Shown one piece after another: positions 52,234 through 60,949 of a stretch of DNA of 64,000 nt. Origin of the DNA: JAMWDF01 sp964645405 (GTDB lineage: Bacteria; Ratteibacteria; UBA8468; B48-G9; DSTR01); NCBI GenBank assembly GCA_964645405.1, contig CAZYCA010000042.1:274874-338873 (forward strand), written 5' to 3'. The notes below the pieces were generated by a model. The model searched no databases. It was given only the letters and a program-made list of their open reading frames with translations, and was not told the DNA's origin. Position numbers and translations under genes: made by a program. How positions within the stretch are numbered: the first letter of the stretch is position 1; each line of letters starts with the position of its first letter.

Positions 52234-54924
52234 ATGGTAAAGAAAATTTTCGCTTTTGCCCTGCTTTTCCTGATTTTCAGCAAGGGATTGAAGGCAGAAA
52301 ACCCCTCCTTTGTTTTAGCCGCGCCGGGAGTGAAAAGTGCTATTGTCATTCCTGACCAGGACCCTAAATACAGGTTTCCTTTCTGGGGCGGCCACAGTAT
52401 TCTCCAGCGTTATCTGAAATTAATCACAGGACTGGAAGTACCTATTATCAGGGCTGGTACGTTGAAAGATAAGGACCTTAACAGTCTTTATGATTTCCGC
52501 ATCTGGATGGGACACCAGCCTTCTGTTGAAGAAGTCTTAGGTGCTGATTTGAAAAAAATAGATGATGACGGTTTCATCATCAGAGCTATCGGAAGAGACC
52601 TTTATATCTGTGGAAAGTTTATCTGGGGTACGCACTTTGCCCCTTATGAACTACTGGAGCGATTTGCCGGATGCCGGTGGTACGGACCTGAACCACGATT
52701 CTGGATGCCGAAAGAAGATGGCATGATTGGTCTTTTTGATTATATTCCCAGAATGAAAGAGGTAAGTGTCCCGGGAGATTTAAATCTGGTTGTGGAACCT
52801 TCTTACCGGATGAGATGGATGAGACACCTGCCACGGCACTCTTTTCGCATGAGGCAGAGAGACAAATATTCTCATGCCCTGGTAAGTATTATTCCCCCTG
52901 AAAAGTATGCGGCAACACACCCGGAATATTTTCCTGAAATTAATGGTCAGCGTTTTATTCCCCCTGCCTTCAGACGGCATGATTTTCAACCGTGTATTTC
53001 CAACCCCGAGGTGGTAAAACTGGTGGTAGAGACTGCCATAGAACATTTCCAGAACAATCCCGAAGAAGGCACCTTCAGTATCGGAATGAACGATTCCAAT
53101 CGCTATTGTGAATGTGCCAGGTGCCAGGCAATGGCTCCAGCCAGTTTAACCGACAGAAGTCAACGCATTGCTTATTCTTTCTTTTCTTTCTACAACAGGA
53201 TTGCTGAGGAGGTGGCTAAAGTATATCCGGAAAAAAGGCTGGGCTGTCTGGCTTACGCTACCCTTTCCCTTCTTCCAGAGGGTGTTTTGAAGCTTCATCC
53301 TATGATTGTCCCTTATCTCACCAGGGATAGTGCCCAACTTTTTGATTCCAGCGAAGTTGCCGAGTTTCATGATTTAGTGAAGAAATGGAGCCGTCTTGCC
53401 AGCCGTATGGGTATTTACGAGTATGTTTACGGTCGCGGTTTCATCATTCCCCGCATCTATCACCGCTACCTGATAGAAAACATCAAAAAAAGATACGGTG
53501 TTGGTTGTGATGGTTTTGTGGCAGAAGACTACCCTAACTGGGGACTGGATGGTCCCAAATACTGGCTGATTGCTACAATGCTGTGGAACAACAAACAGGA
53601 CTACCAGGCACTTCTGGAGGAATACTATCGCCATATGTTTGGTCCAGCATCTGAGGTAATGAAGCAGTATTTCAGCTACCTGGAAGAAGTCTGGTGTACC
53701 CAGACTATCCCCAGCACCAGGAGTAATTATCGCTGGCTCAATGATGCCAGACAGTTAGAAATTTTTTCTCCGGAAAAATGCGATTATGCCTGGTCCTTAC
53801 TGGAAAAAGCAGAAAAAATAGCTGCTAAAGCACCGCCAGAACCTGATAGGCCTTCTGTTTCAGAAAGGATTAACTTCTTTAAAACTACCTTTTCTCTTAC
53901 CCGACTTTTGTCCCACCGGTACAGTCTCAGCCAGAAAATGGATAATTTATCTGACCAGCAAAACGTGCCTGAAACAGCCTTTCCTTTACTGGAAAAATGG
54001 TTTGCTCTGGATTCCCTGCGGAAGACATATGACAGGGTAATGGCTCTGAAAAATGCCCTTTACCCTATGGAATATTCTGAGATGCGCTCCTATTTCGACC
54101 GCAGCGGTGGCACAATTAAAATTATTCATCAACTCATAGAACAACTTGTCAGCCAGGTGATTGACCCCACAAAACCAGTTTCCTCAGAAGAAATGGAAAA
54201 CAGAATTAACTCACTCCTGACAGAAAAATATAAAACTATTTCTCCTGAACTTCTAAAACAGTTGAAAACACTGGTGAGGACAGGGTATCTTCTGGTAAGA
54301 CAGGTGCAGAAGCCACCTGTTCTGGACGGGGTTATCACTCCAGAGGAATGGGGCGAGCCAGCCTACCGCGGTGCCTTTTTTGAAAGTTTTTCTCTGGATG
54401 ACCGCAGTCCGTTTGTCACGACTGTCTGGGCAGTGGAAGACGGTAAAAAACTTTTTCTTTCCTTTGATTGCCAGGCTGAAACGGCGGTTCTTGGTGGCCA
54501 GGTTACCGGCATCAACACAGATTCCGGTGCCTATCCTAAGATGTTGCAGGATGATACTATCTCGGTGAACTTTCACCACCCGGGCCATGGCAGCCATGTA
54601 GCCAGGGTCAATATCAATAATGCCATTCAGGATAGCCGCAACGTTACTGAAGCCAGTGTCAACCGTACAGAAAAAGGCTGGCAGGTAGAAATGGCTTTTG
54701 ACTTATCTAAAACAGCTGCCAGTAAGCAGGCCGTGAGGAAAAGTCCTACCTGGCTGGGAATTGCCCGCGTCTACCGCATCAGGTCAGCTGACGGCAAAAA
54801 CGTGGAAGCTAAGGTCAGCACTCTGGCACCTATCGCCGATATTGGCGGTAACATTGGTGGGGGTAATCACCCCGGCTGCCTTTATTTTATCTGGGGTCCA
54901 AGGATTGTTTACCAGCAGCCGTAG
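52234..54924 (+). CDS. Secreted DUF4838 protein with CBM9-like C-terminus
   Basis: The 896-residue protein has a signal peptide (KIFAFALLFLIFSKGLKAE). The GH67N-like domain contains GHSILQRYLKLITGLEVPII and GRDLYICGKFIWGTHFAPYELLE. The DUF4838 domain has Cys292, 294 and 297 (GMNDSNRYCECARC) and EDYPNWGLDGPKYWLIATMLW near 430. The CBM9-like tail starts near 695 (KPPVLDGVITPEEWGE). GGGAG precedes the ATG, 9 nt after the GH130-like stop, so it is in the same operon. It is a clear homologue of the 45158-47878 protein, with the cysteine motif at identical residue numbers. Confidence 0.8.
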   Translation: MVKKIFAFALLFLIFSKGLKAENPSFVLAAPGVKSAIVIPDQDPKYRFPFWGGHSILQRYLKLITGLEVPIIRAGTLKDKDLNSLYDFRIWMGHQPSVEEVLGADLKKIDDDGFIIRAIGRDLYICGKFIWGTHFAPYELLERFAGCRWYGPEPRFWMPKEDGMIGLFDYIPRMKEVSVPGDLNLVVEPSYRMRWMRHLPRHSFRMRQRDKYSHALVSIIPPEKYAATHPEYFPEINGQRFIPPAFRRHDFQPCISNPEVVKLVVETAIEHFQNNPEEGTFSIGMNDSNRYCECARCQAMAPASLTDRSQRIAYSFFSFYNRIAEEVAKVYPEKRLGCLAYATLSLLPEGVLKLHPMIVPYLTRDSAQLFDSSEVAEFHDLVKKWSRLASRMGIYEYVYGRGFIIPRIYHRYLIENIKKRYGVGCDGFVAEDYPNWGLDGPKYWLIATMLWNNKQDYQALLEEYYRHMFGPASEVMKQYFSYLEEVWCTQTIPSTRSNYRWLNDARQLEIFSPEKCDYAWSLLEKAEKIAAKAPPEPDRPSVSERINFFKTTFSLTRLLSHRYSLSQKMDNLSDQQNVPETAFPLLEKWFALDSLRKTYDRVMALKNALYPMEYSEMRSYFDRSGGTIKIIHQLIEQLVSQVIDPTKPVSSEEMENRINSLLTEKYKTISPELLKQLKTLVRTGYLLVRQVQKPPVLDGVITPEEWGEPAYRGAFFESFSLDDRSPFVTTVWAVEDGKKLFLSFDCQAETAVLGGQVTGINTDSGAYPKMLQDDTISVNFHHPGHGSHVARVNINNAIQDSRNVTEASVNRTEKGWQVEMAFDLSKTAASKQAVRKSPTWLGIARVYRIRSADGKNVEAKVSTLAPIADIGGNIGGGNHPGCLYFIWGPRIVYQQP

Positions 54925-54941
54925 AAAGTAAAGAAACTGTT

Positions 54942-57605
54942 TTATGGTGCTTCCAGAAGAAGCAGTCCACGTGATTCCGGCAGATGTGCTGTCAAAAATA
55001 TAGGTGCCCATCCAATTCTCTCCCTGGGATTGAAGGTATTGGCAGTATAGGGATTCCTCATAATATTGAAACTTAAAACCTGAAGTCTGGAGTAATCATA
55101 AAGACCTTCCACTGCAAGAGGCAACGCTACCTCTATAATATAGGTTTTCCTGTCAGGAGCCAGTTTCACAGCACACTGCACACCCTGCCTGTTATCCTTG
55201 GCTTTGCCCCAGCCCCGATATGCTCCCAGACTATTGACAACATACTGACAATAATCTTTTTCGTCGGTGACAGGATAGGGAGAGAAAAATATTTCGCAGC
55301 TGGATTCCCGCCAGAGACTGGTGCCAGTCTGTACTTCCGGTGGAGTAGCCGCCCAGATACCACCTGGCTGCTGGCAAACCAGGCTTAAAACCAGATGATT
55401 ATTCACTCTCATAATTTTTCCTTCAGTGTGGTTACCTTCCTGACTGGGAAGAAAAATATCAGCCAGGGTGAAGCCATCCAGAACCGCAGCCTTACTCCAG
55501 ACAGGGTCAGAAATATCTCCATCAATAACAGGCATTTTTGTCTCTCCGGGAACAAGGACAATTTTTTTCATCAGCTTTTCTATTTCCTGGCAACGTTTCT
55601 GGTTGTAAGAAGAAGGCAGGTTTTCACGAAAAATTTTACTGATGCTTTGATAAATCTCACCTATGGTGGATTTGTTTATTCTTTCTAAGTTAACCTTGCC
55701 CAGTGCCTTTTCCCTGACCGCGTTAACAATTGTACCCAGGGCACGGGAATAGTTGTTCCGATAAGAAAAACGTACACCTGAGTACCGGTCCTGCGGGTTC
55801 TCAATTGTGTCGTAATATCTTTCAAATTCCATCAGTCTGGAACCATCATCGTTTACATAGAAAGCTAATGCGTCCCTGTTGATACCAGTTTTTTTCTCCA
55901 GGACAGTATATCTGTGGTAAAGTCTGCCTGGCAGACTAACTGCTTTAACCAGCAGTTCATGAGCATGAAAATAACGTTCTATTGCTTTTAAGCGCTTCTG
56001 GATAAGCGGGTCATCTTTCGTCAGATTAATCGCCTCCTGTAACCATTTCCTCTGCATTTGAATATCTTCTTCGTCAAATCCCTGAACTTCCTGCCTGGGC
56101 CAGTCAGCCCTTACATAGAAAGCGTCGCCCACAATATGTTTCTGCTGAAACAAATCATAAAAACGATACATCCGTTCCCAGGCTGGGCCAAACATATCCT
56201 GGCAATACTGCCTCCAGAAAACATCCGGGTCCTGGAAGGGGTCACTGATTAACTGCCGTAATACCCAGTAATGCACGCCAGCCAGATACCAGGAATCTTC
56301 AGGAGTCCATTCTGCAAGGATGCCTTTCATTCCGTTTCGCACACCCCACTGGAGTAAAGCCGCCAGGCTTCTGGTGTATATTCTCGGGGTGATACCCTGA
56401 AAATTCCAGTCGTGAGTTACCCAGCCAGCTCCCAGTTCAGCAAAAGATAAAATCTCTTTTTCCATTCCTTCCCGGTAGGCTGGTTCAGTATAACGGTAGC
56501 TTTTAATTACGTTGTCTACAATGATGTTTGGTTCCAGCTTCATATCCCCAGGCGCACCCACATTGCTATACGCATAAGTAGTCAGGTAAAGCCCTGGAAA
56601 TTCTTTCGCCGCTTCTCTGGCTACCTTGTTCAAAAAGGTAAACCAGAGGTATCCGGCATTACCCTGGTGTTTCCTCAAGGAATCCTGACACACCGGACAC
56701 TGACAGTCATAGGCACAGTCCATAATACCAAAGGAAGCATAACCCTTTGGGTTCATATTTCTGAGTTCTTCCAGAGCGATTTTTGCTGCCAGGTCAGAAT
56801 CTGCCAGACACGGGTTCCAGGTGTAGCCTGAAGGTTTTGGCCTCTGGCCTGCTCTATTCATGGGGTAAAGCTGGGGGTACTTCTCATAATATTTTTCTGG
56901 TGGGAAGTAACGGATAATAGTGTGGCTTGCCCTGAGTTCAATACCTTCTGTGACCATACAGTTTATCCGGCTCCAGAGAAGCGTTTTTTCGGTAGAACTG
57001 AAGGTGGCTTTAACAAAATATGGTTGCTGGTAATGCTCCAGCTTACCCACAGTGAAAGAATTCTCCACAGGAAAAGAAACCCATTCCAGACCGTCAGAAC
57101 CAGCAGGAGCATACATTCTGATACCGGCACATTTATCCAGAAACACACGAATATGATTGAGATTCCACATATCCGGGTCTCTTTTAGTTAAGACGATGTT
57201 ATTACCGGTTCTTACCAGGAGAATAGAGTTGCGACGGGAGTTTTTCAATCTGGTTCTGTCCGCCTCTGTAAGAAAATTTGCGGGAATACCATCTACCGGA
57301 CCAAGCAGGATGAGAACCTTCTCAGGAGACACTTTTTTCACATCACCAACAACCGGAAAGGAAGATACTGCTGCCCTGTCAGGAGCTGGTTTCGCGTCAA
57401 GGATGTAATTTTCAGCGTCTTTGTCTTTAGCTACATATTTCAAAAGGAAATACTGCAGGTAAGCACTGGCATAAGGGTCACCACAGTCAATTATAACTGT
57501 GTTATCACCCCTGATGACCAACGGTGTTAAACCTTCCTCACTGTTAGCCAGTAGAAACTCACTGAGGAATAAAAATACCAAGCCCCAGAGCATTTTTTTT
57601 CTCAT
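54942..57605 (-). CDS. Secreted DUF4838 protein, most diverged of the five
   Basis: The 887-residue protein (from ATG 57605, which has AGGAGGGGAGA upstream) has a signal peptide (LWGLVFLFLSEFLLANS) and a GH67N-like domain. The DUF4838 domain has Cys301, 303 and 306 (GIMDCAYDCQCPVC). The otherwise common NWGLDGPK stretch is replaced by EWTPEDSWYLAGVHYWVL, so the substrate site probably differs. A CBM9-like C-terminus starts near 705 (KMPVIDGDISDPVWSK). The alternative start at 57701 overlaps the SDR gene and is unlikely. It is divergent from the SDR gene across the operator at 57650-57665 and convergent with the 52234 gene. Confidence 0.78.
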   Translation of the reverse strand: MRKKMLWGLVFLFLSEFLLANSEEGLTPLVIRGDNTVIIDCGDPYASAYLQYFLLKYVAKDKDAENYILDAKPAPDRAAVSSFPVVGDVKKVSPEKVLILLGPVDGIPANFLTEADRTRLKNSRRNSILLVRTGNNIVLTKRDPDMWNLNHIRVFLDKCAGIRMYAPAGSDGLEWVSFPVENSFTVGKLEHYQQPYFVKATFSSTEKTLLWSRINCMVTEGIELRASHTIIRYFPPEKYYEKYPQLYPMNRAGQRPKPSGYTWNPCLADSDLAAKIALEELRNMNPKGYASFGIMDCAYDCQCPVCQDSLRKHQGNAGYLWFTFLNKVAREAAKEFPGLYLTTYAYSNVGAPGDMKLEPNIIVDNVIKSYRYTEPAYREGMEKEILSFAELGAGWVTHDWNFQGITPRIYTRSLAALLQWGVRNGMKGILAEWTPEDSWYLAGVHYWVLRQLISDPFQDPDVFWRQYCQDMFGPAWERMYRFYDLFQQKHIVGDAFYVRADWPRQEVQGFDEEDIQMQRKWLQEAINLTKDDPLIQKRLKAIERYFHAHELLVKAVSLPGRLYHRYTVLEKKTGINRDALAFYVNDDGSRLMEFERYYDTIENPQDRYSGVRFSYRNNYSRALGTIVNAVREKALGKVNLERINKSTIGEIYQSISKIFRENLPSSYNQKRCQEIEKLMKKIVLVPGETKMPVIDGDISDPVWSKAAVLDGFTLADIFLPSQEGNHTEGKIMRVNNHLVLSLVCQQPGGIWAATPPEVQTGTSLWRESSCEIFFSPYPVTDEKDYCQYVVNSLGAYRGWGKAKDNRQGVQCAVKLAPDRKTYIIEVALPLAVEGLYDYSRLQVLSFNIMRNPYTANTFNPRERIGWAPIFLTAHLPESRGLLLLEAP

Positions 57606-57633
57606 TCTCCCCTCCTGTGTTTTCCTTGTGCGC

Positions 57634-57680
57634 TTGACATTTGCACCAGATAAGTATACATTTTCTGTGAAAAAAAGCAA
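57634..57680. promoter_or_regulatory. Overlapping divergent promoters with central GTATAC operator
   Basis: ATAAGTATACATTTTC (57650-57665) matches the operator consensus at 13 of 16 positions. On the minus strand TTGCTT (57675-57680), 16 bp and TATACT (57653-57658) form a promoter for the DUF4838 gene. On the plus strand TTGACA (57634-57639) with TATACA (57655-57660), 15 bp apart, could serve the SDR gene. A regulator bound at the centre would cover both -10 boxes. Confidence 0.55.
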
Positions 57681-57689
57681 GGGGGAAGA

Positions 57690-58499
57690 ATGAGAGCTCA
57701 ACCTACTGTTGCAGAACTATTCAGCCTGAGGGGAAAAGTGGCACTGGTTACAGGTGGCTGTCAGAATCTGGGGCTGGACGCTGCGGTGGCTTTAGGACAG
57801 GCTGGTGCTACTGTCATTATCACCTCCAGACAGAAAGAAAAAGCAAGGAAAAAGGCAGAAGAACTGAGTAAAGAGTTAAAGGTGGAAGTTTCAGGCTTTG
57901 CTCTGGACATAACAAGCGAAGAAGCCGTGAAGGCTGTTTTTCAGGAAGTCTTTGAACGTTATGGACACCTGGATGTTCTGGTGAATAATGCCGGGGGGCA
58001 TGTTCCTGGCTCTACCGGAAAACTGGAAGATGAACCACTGAATGTGTGGAACAGTTTTCTGCAAATAAATCTGACCGGTACTTTCTTGTGCTTAAGGGAA
58101 GCAGCCAGAATTATGATCAGGCAATGTTCCGGCAGTATAATTAACATTGCTTCTGTTACTTCTCTGGTGGGCCGGGATAGAAGTGTCTATGCAGGTACAG
58201 ATATGAAAAATCCCATTGGCTACACTGCGGCTAAGGCTGGTATTCTGGGATTAACCTATGACGCCGCTGCCTGTCTTGGTCAGTATAACGTGAGAGTGAA
58301 TGCCATCTCCCCGGGAGGATTCCAGCGGAATCAGCCCGCATCGTTTATCAGAGCTTACAGTGCCAGAACTATGCTTGGACGGATGGGAAAAGATGGAGTT
58401 GATTTGAAAGGAGCCGTTGTATTTCTGGCTTCTGATGCCTCAGGTTATGTAACAGGTCATAACCTGATAGTGGATGGAGGCTTTACCCGTTTTAAATAA
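57690..58499 (+). CDS. SDR-family oxidoreductase
   Basis: The 269-residue protein is a classical short-chain dehydrogenase. It has cofactor motif KVALVTGGCQNLGLDAA near residue 14, VNNAGGHVPG near 95, catalytic Ser in IINIASVTSLVG, and YTAAKAGILGL (Tyr-x3-Lys). It ends with the GHNLIVDGGFTRF typical of gluconate 5-dehydrogenase-like and related sugar-acid SDRs. AAGGGGGAAG precedes the ATG. It is the first gene of a three-gene operon with a Gfo/Idh dehydrogenase and a beta-propeller protein. The likely substrate is a keto-sugar acid released by the DUF4838/GH system; that link is inference from context and the shared operator. Confidence 0.9.
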   Translation: MRAQPTVAELFSLRGKVALVTGGCQNLGLDAAVALGQAGATVIITSRQKEKARKKAEELSKELKVEVSGFALDITSEEAVKAVFQEVFERYGHLDVLVNNAGGHVPGSTGKLEDEPLNVWNSFLQINLTGTFLCLREAARIMIRQCSGSIINIASVTSLVGRDRSVYAGTDMKNPIGYTAAKAGILGLTYDAAACLGQYNVRVNAISPGGFQRNQPASFIRAYSARTMLGRMGKDGVDLKGAVVFLASDASGYVTGHNLIVDGGFTRFK

Positions 58500-58512
58500 A
58501 AGGATGGAGACT

Positions 58513-59484
58513 ATGCCGGAGAAAATGAAAATACTGGTTGTTGGCTGTGGTTCTATCGGAAAAAGACATCTGCGAGTTCTTACAGAAAGGCATGGTGTAG
58601 AGATTGCTGCCTGTGAGATAAGGAGGGAAATTTTCCCGGAAATACAGGCAATTGGTGACCAGATAGTAATTTTTGATAACTTGGAATCCGCATTGACCTG
58701 GAAACCGGAAATAGCCATAGTTTCCGTTCCCAATCAGTTTCACCACACAGTCGGCATCCAGTGTCTGAAATCCGGTGTTCATGTTCTGTGTGAAAAACCT
58801 CTCGCAGATTCAGTAGAACATGGACGTCTCCTGGTGGAAACAGCTAAAGAAAAAGAAAAAGTTCTCGCTGTGGGTTTCAGCGAAAGGTATCGTCCCTCCT
58901 TTCAGTATCTGGAAAATCTGGTAGCCAGTGGCCAGATGGGTAGGCTATTAGGGGGTAGAGCCATGGTTGGCAGTTACAATACGCTTCTTTGTGCTACCAC
59001 CGACACTCGGAAGGAACAAATTGGTTCCCTGCTTCTGGACTACAGTCACGAATTTGATTTTCTCAGAGCTATTTTCGGGTCGGTGAAAGACATCTACTGC
59101 GTGGGCCATAATCTTGGGAAGAGGAAACTTCTGCAGCAGTTTCCCACTTTAGCCGTGACAGTTTTAAGATACCAGAGCGGAGCAATTGTTTCTGTTCACC
59201 TGGACTACATCCAGCATCCACAAAGGAGAATTTTGGAAGTCATTGGAGAAGAACTGACGGTGGAACTTGATTTGCAAACTGATACCATGAAAATTTTTGA
59301 CTGGAAAAAGGATGGCTACCGTGTGCTGACTTTTGACCCGGTAAGAAACGAAAGGATTAGAGCTGAACATCAGGATATGATTGAGGCCGTGAGAAAAGGA
59401 ACAAAACCACGGGTGACAGGGGAAGAAGCTTTGCTTGTCCAGGAAGTGATTGAAGAGGCAATCAAACAGCTATCTTTACACTGA
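58513..59484 (+). CDS. Gfo/Idh/MocA family oxidoreductase
   Basis: The 323-residue dehydrogenase has ILVVGCGSIGKRHLRVL at the N-terminus, VLCEKPLADSVEHGRL (EKP motif) near residue 95, and SLLLDYSHEFDFLRAIFG near 180 as the catalytic segment. AAGGA 9 nt before ATG 58513 supports the start; upstream in-frame ATGs at 58504 and 58474 exist. It lies 13 nt after the SDR gene and is followed 13 nt later by a beta-propeller protein gene. Together with the SDR it would give two successive oxidoreductase steps in a sugar-acid pathway. Confidence 0.88.
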   Translation: MPEKMKILVVGCGSIGKRHLRVLTERHGVEIAACEIRREIFPEIQAIGDQIVIFDNLESALTWKPEIAIVSVPNQFHHTVGIQCLKSGVHVLCEKPLADSVEHGRLLVETAKEKEKVLAVGFSERYRPSFQYLENLVASGQMGRLLGGRAMVGSYNTLLCATTDTRKEQIGSLLLDYSHEFDFLRAIFGSVKDIYCVGHNLGKRKLLQQFPTLAVTVLRYQSGAIVSVHLDYIQHPQRRILEVIGEELTVELDLQTDTMKIFDWKKDGYRVLTFDPVRNERIRAEHQDMIEAVRKGTKPRVTGEEALLVQEVIEEAIKQLSLH

Positions 59485-59497
59485 CAAAAGGAGGAAA

Positions 59498-60949
59498 ATG
59501 AATATTAGGGAATTTTCCTGGGTGGAAGAGGACCTTTTTTTGATGGCTGATACCAATCTCATAGAGAAAAGTGAGAACGCAAAATTTTCCGTCTGTCAGA
59601 TGGACAAACATCCAGAGCCGGTGCTGGTGCCAGAGCAGTTATGGGAAGGTGGTGACGGTAAAAATCCCAGCCCGGTTCAACAGGACCCGCTTGATGGAAG
59701 TATTCTTTATGACCTGGAACAGGAACTTTTCCATTGCTGGTACCGCATTCATAGCCGTCTTTCCACAGCCTCTGACGTAGGATATGCCATCAGTAAAAAT
59801 GGTTTACACTGGGAAAAGCCATTCGTTGGGCTGGTGCCCTTTGGTTCATCACTCAAGAATAATCTTATTCCCATCTGTGTCCCGCCCATCAAAACAAATC
59901 ATTTAAGTGGTGTTGTTCCCAACCATGTTGCCGGTATCCAGGCTTCACTCATTGCGACGGTTTACTCCCATTTTGATGACCCAATCTATCCTTCAGGTAT
60001 TACCTTTTTGCTCAGCGAGGACGGATTCAGATGGCAGCCTCATTTCCCACCGGTTTTACCCCTTGATGGCGACGCTCACTGTCTCATGTGGGACCCCCAT
60101 CAACAGTGCTACCTGTGTACAACACGTTCCTACCAGCACTTTCAGGTTCTTACCCGGCTGCAGCTGAAAGGTATGCACCAGCTGCGAAAAAAAAGGCATA
60201 TTGCTCTGGCACGCAGCCGTGACCTGATTCACTGGACTCCCATGGTGACAGTTCTGGAGGCTGATGAAAATGACCCTGAAAATGCAGAACTTTACCTGAT
60301 GTACATTATTCCCTACGGCAATGCTTACGTCGGGCTGGTTCTTCTTTTCTATCCTGATAGAACCATGACCTTTGGTCCATTAGAGGTGTTCCTTTGTTTC
60401 TCCAGAGATGGTCTGGTGTGGCAGCGAGTAGACAGGAAAACACCTATCTTGGCCAGAGGACAACCGGGTTCCTGGGACCAATCTCATGTGACAGTTTGTC
60501 CAGGTGTTCCCTATCCGGAAGGTGAGAGGATGCGTTTCTGGTTTGGGGGAAAGAATACAGAACACTGGCAGGCTGGTTATGCTGGCATGGGCACTGCAAC
60601 TTTAAGGAGAGATGGTTTTGCCTGCTGGCAGGCAGGTTCTGACGAGGCGGTGTTAACTACCGTACCGTTACAGGTGAACTGGGCAACCTGGCTTTTTTTG
60701 AATGTGGATGCAACATCTGGACAGGTCCAGGTAGAGATAGTAGATGCAGATACAGGAAAGCCATTGCAGGGTACTTCCCGAAAGGATTGTCAGGTGATTA
60801 CCGGTAACCACCTGAGAGCCCCGGTTGTATTTGGAAAGGAAAGGGGTAGCTTTGTGCGGCACACCGGTCGTATCAGACTGAATTTTTACCTGCGAAAGGC
60901 ACGGCTTTATTCCTTTAAATGCCCTAATGTAAAAATCTCCAGCCATTAA
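59498..60949 (+). CDS. Beta-propeller glycosidase-like protein (GH43/GH32-like)
   Basis: The 483-residue protein shows repeated propeller blades with the glycosidase-like pattern G-x-x-W: VGYAISKNGLHWEKP, TFLLSEDGFRWQPHF, ALARSRDLIHWTPM and VFLCFSRDGLVWQRV. A C-terminal beta-sandwich (VNWATWLFLNVDATSGQVQVEI) resembles the GH32 accessory domain. AGGAGG precedes ATG 59498. No signal peptide is visible, so it may be cytoplasmic. Catalytic residues cannot be assigned with confidence, so it is either a divergent GH43/GH32-type hydrolase or a non-catalytic relative. It ends the SDR operon and overlaps the convergent TIM-barrel stop by 4 nt. Confidence 0.65.
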   Translation: MNIREFSWVEEDLFLMADTNLIEKSENAKFSVCQMDKHPEPVLVPEQLWEGGDGKNPSPVQQDPLDGSILYDLEQELFHCWYRIHSRLSTASDVGYAISKNGLHWEKPFVGLVPFGSSLKNNLIPICVPPIKTNHLSGVVPNHVAGIQASLIATVYSHFDDPIYPSGITFLLSEDGFRWQPHFPPVLPLDGDAHCLMWDPHQQCYLCTTRSYQHFQVLTRLQLKGMHQLRKKRHIALARSRDLIHWTPMVTVLEADENDPENAELYLMYIIPYGNAYVGLVLLFYPDRTMTFGPLEVFLCFSRDGLVWQRVDRKTPILARGQPGSWDQSHVTVCPGVPYPEGERMRFWFGGKNTEHWQAGYAGMGTATLRRDGFACWQAGSDEAVLTTVPLQVNWATWLFLNVDATSGQVQVEIVDADTGKPLQGTSRKDCQVITGNHLRAPVVFGKERGSFVRHTGRIRLNFYLRKARLYSFKCPNVKISSH

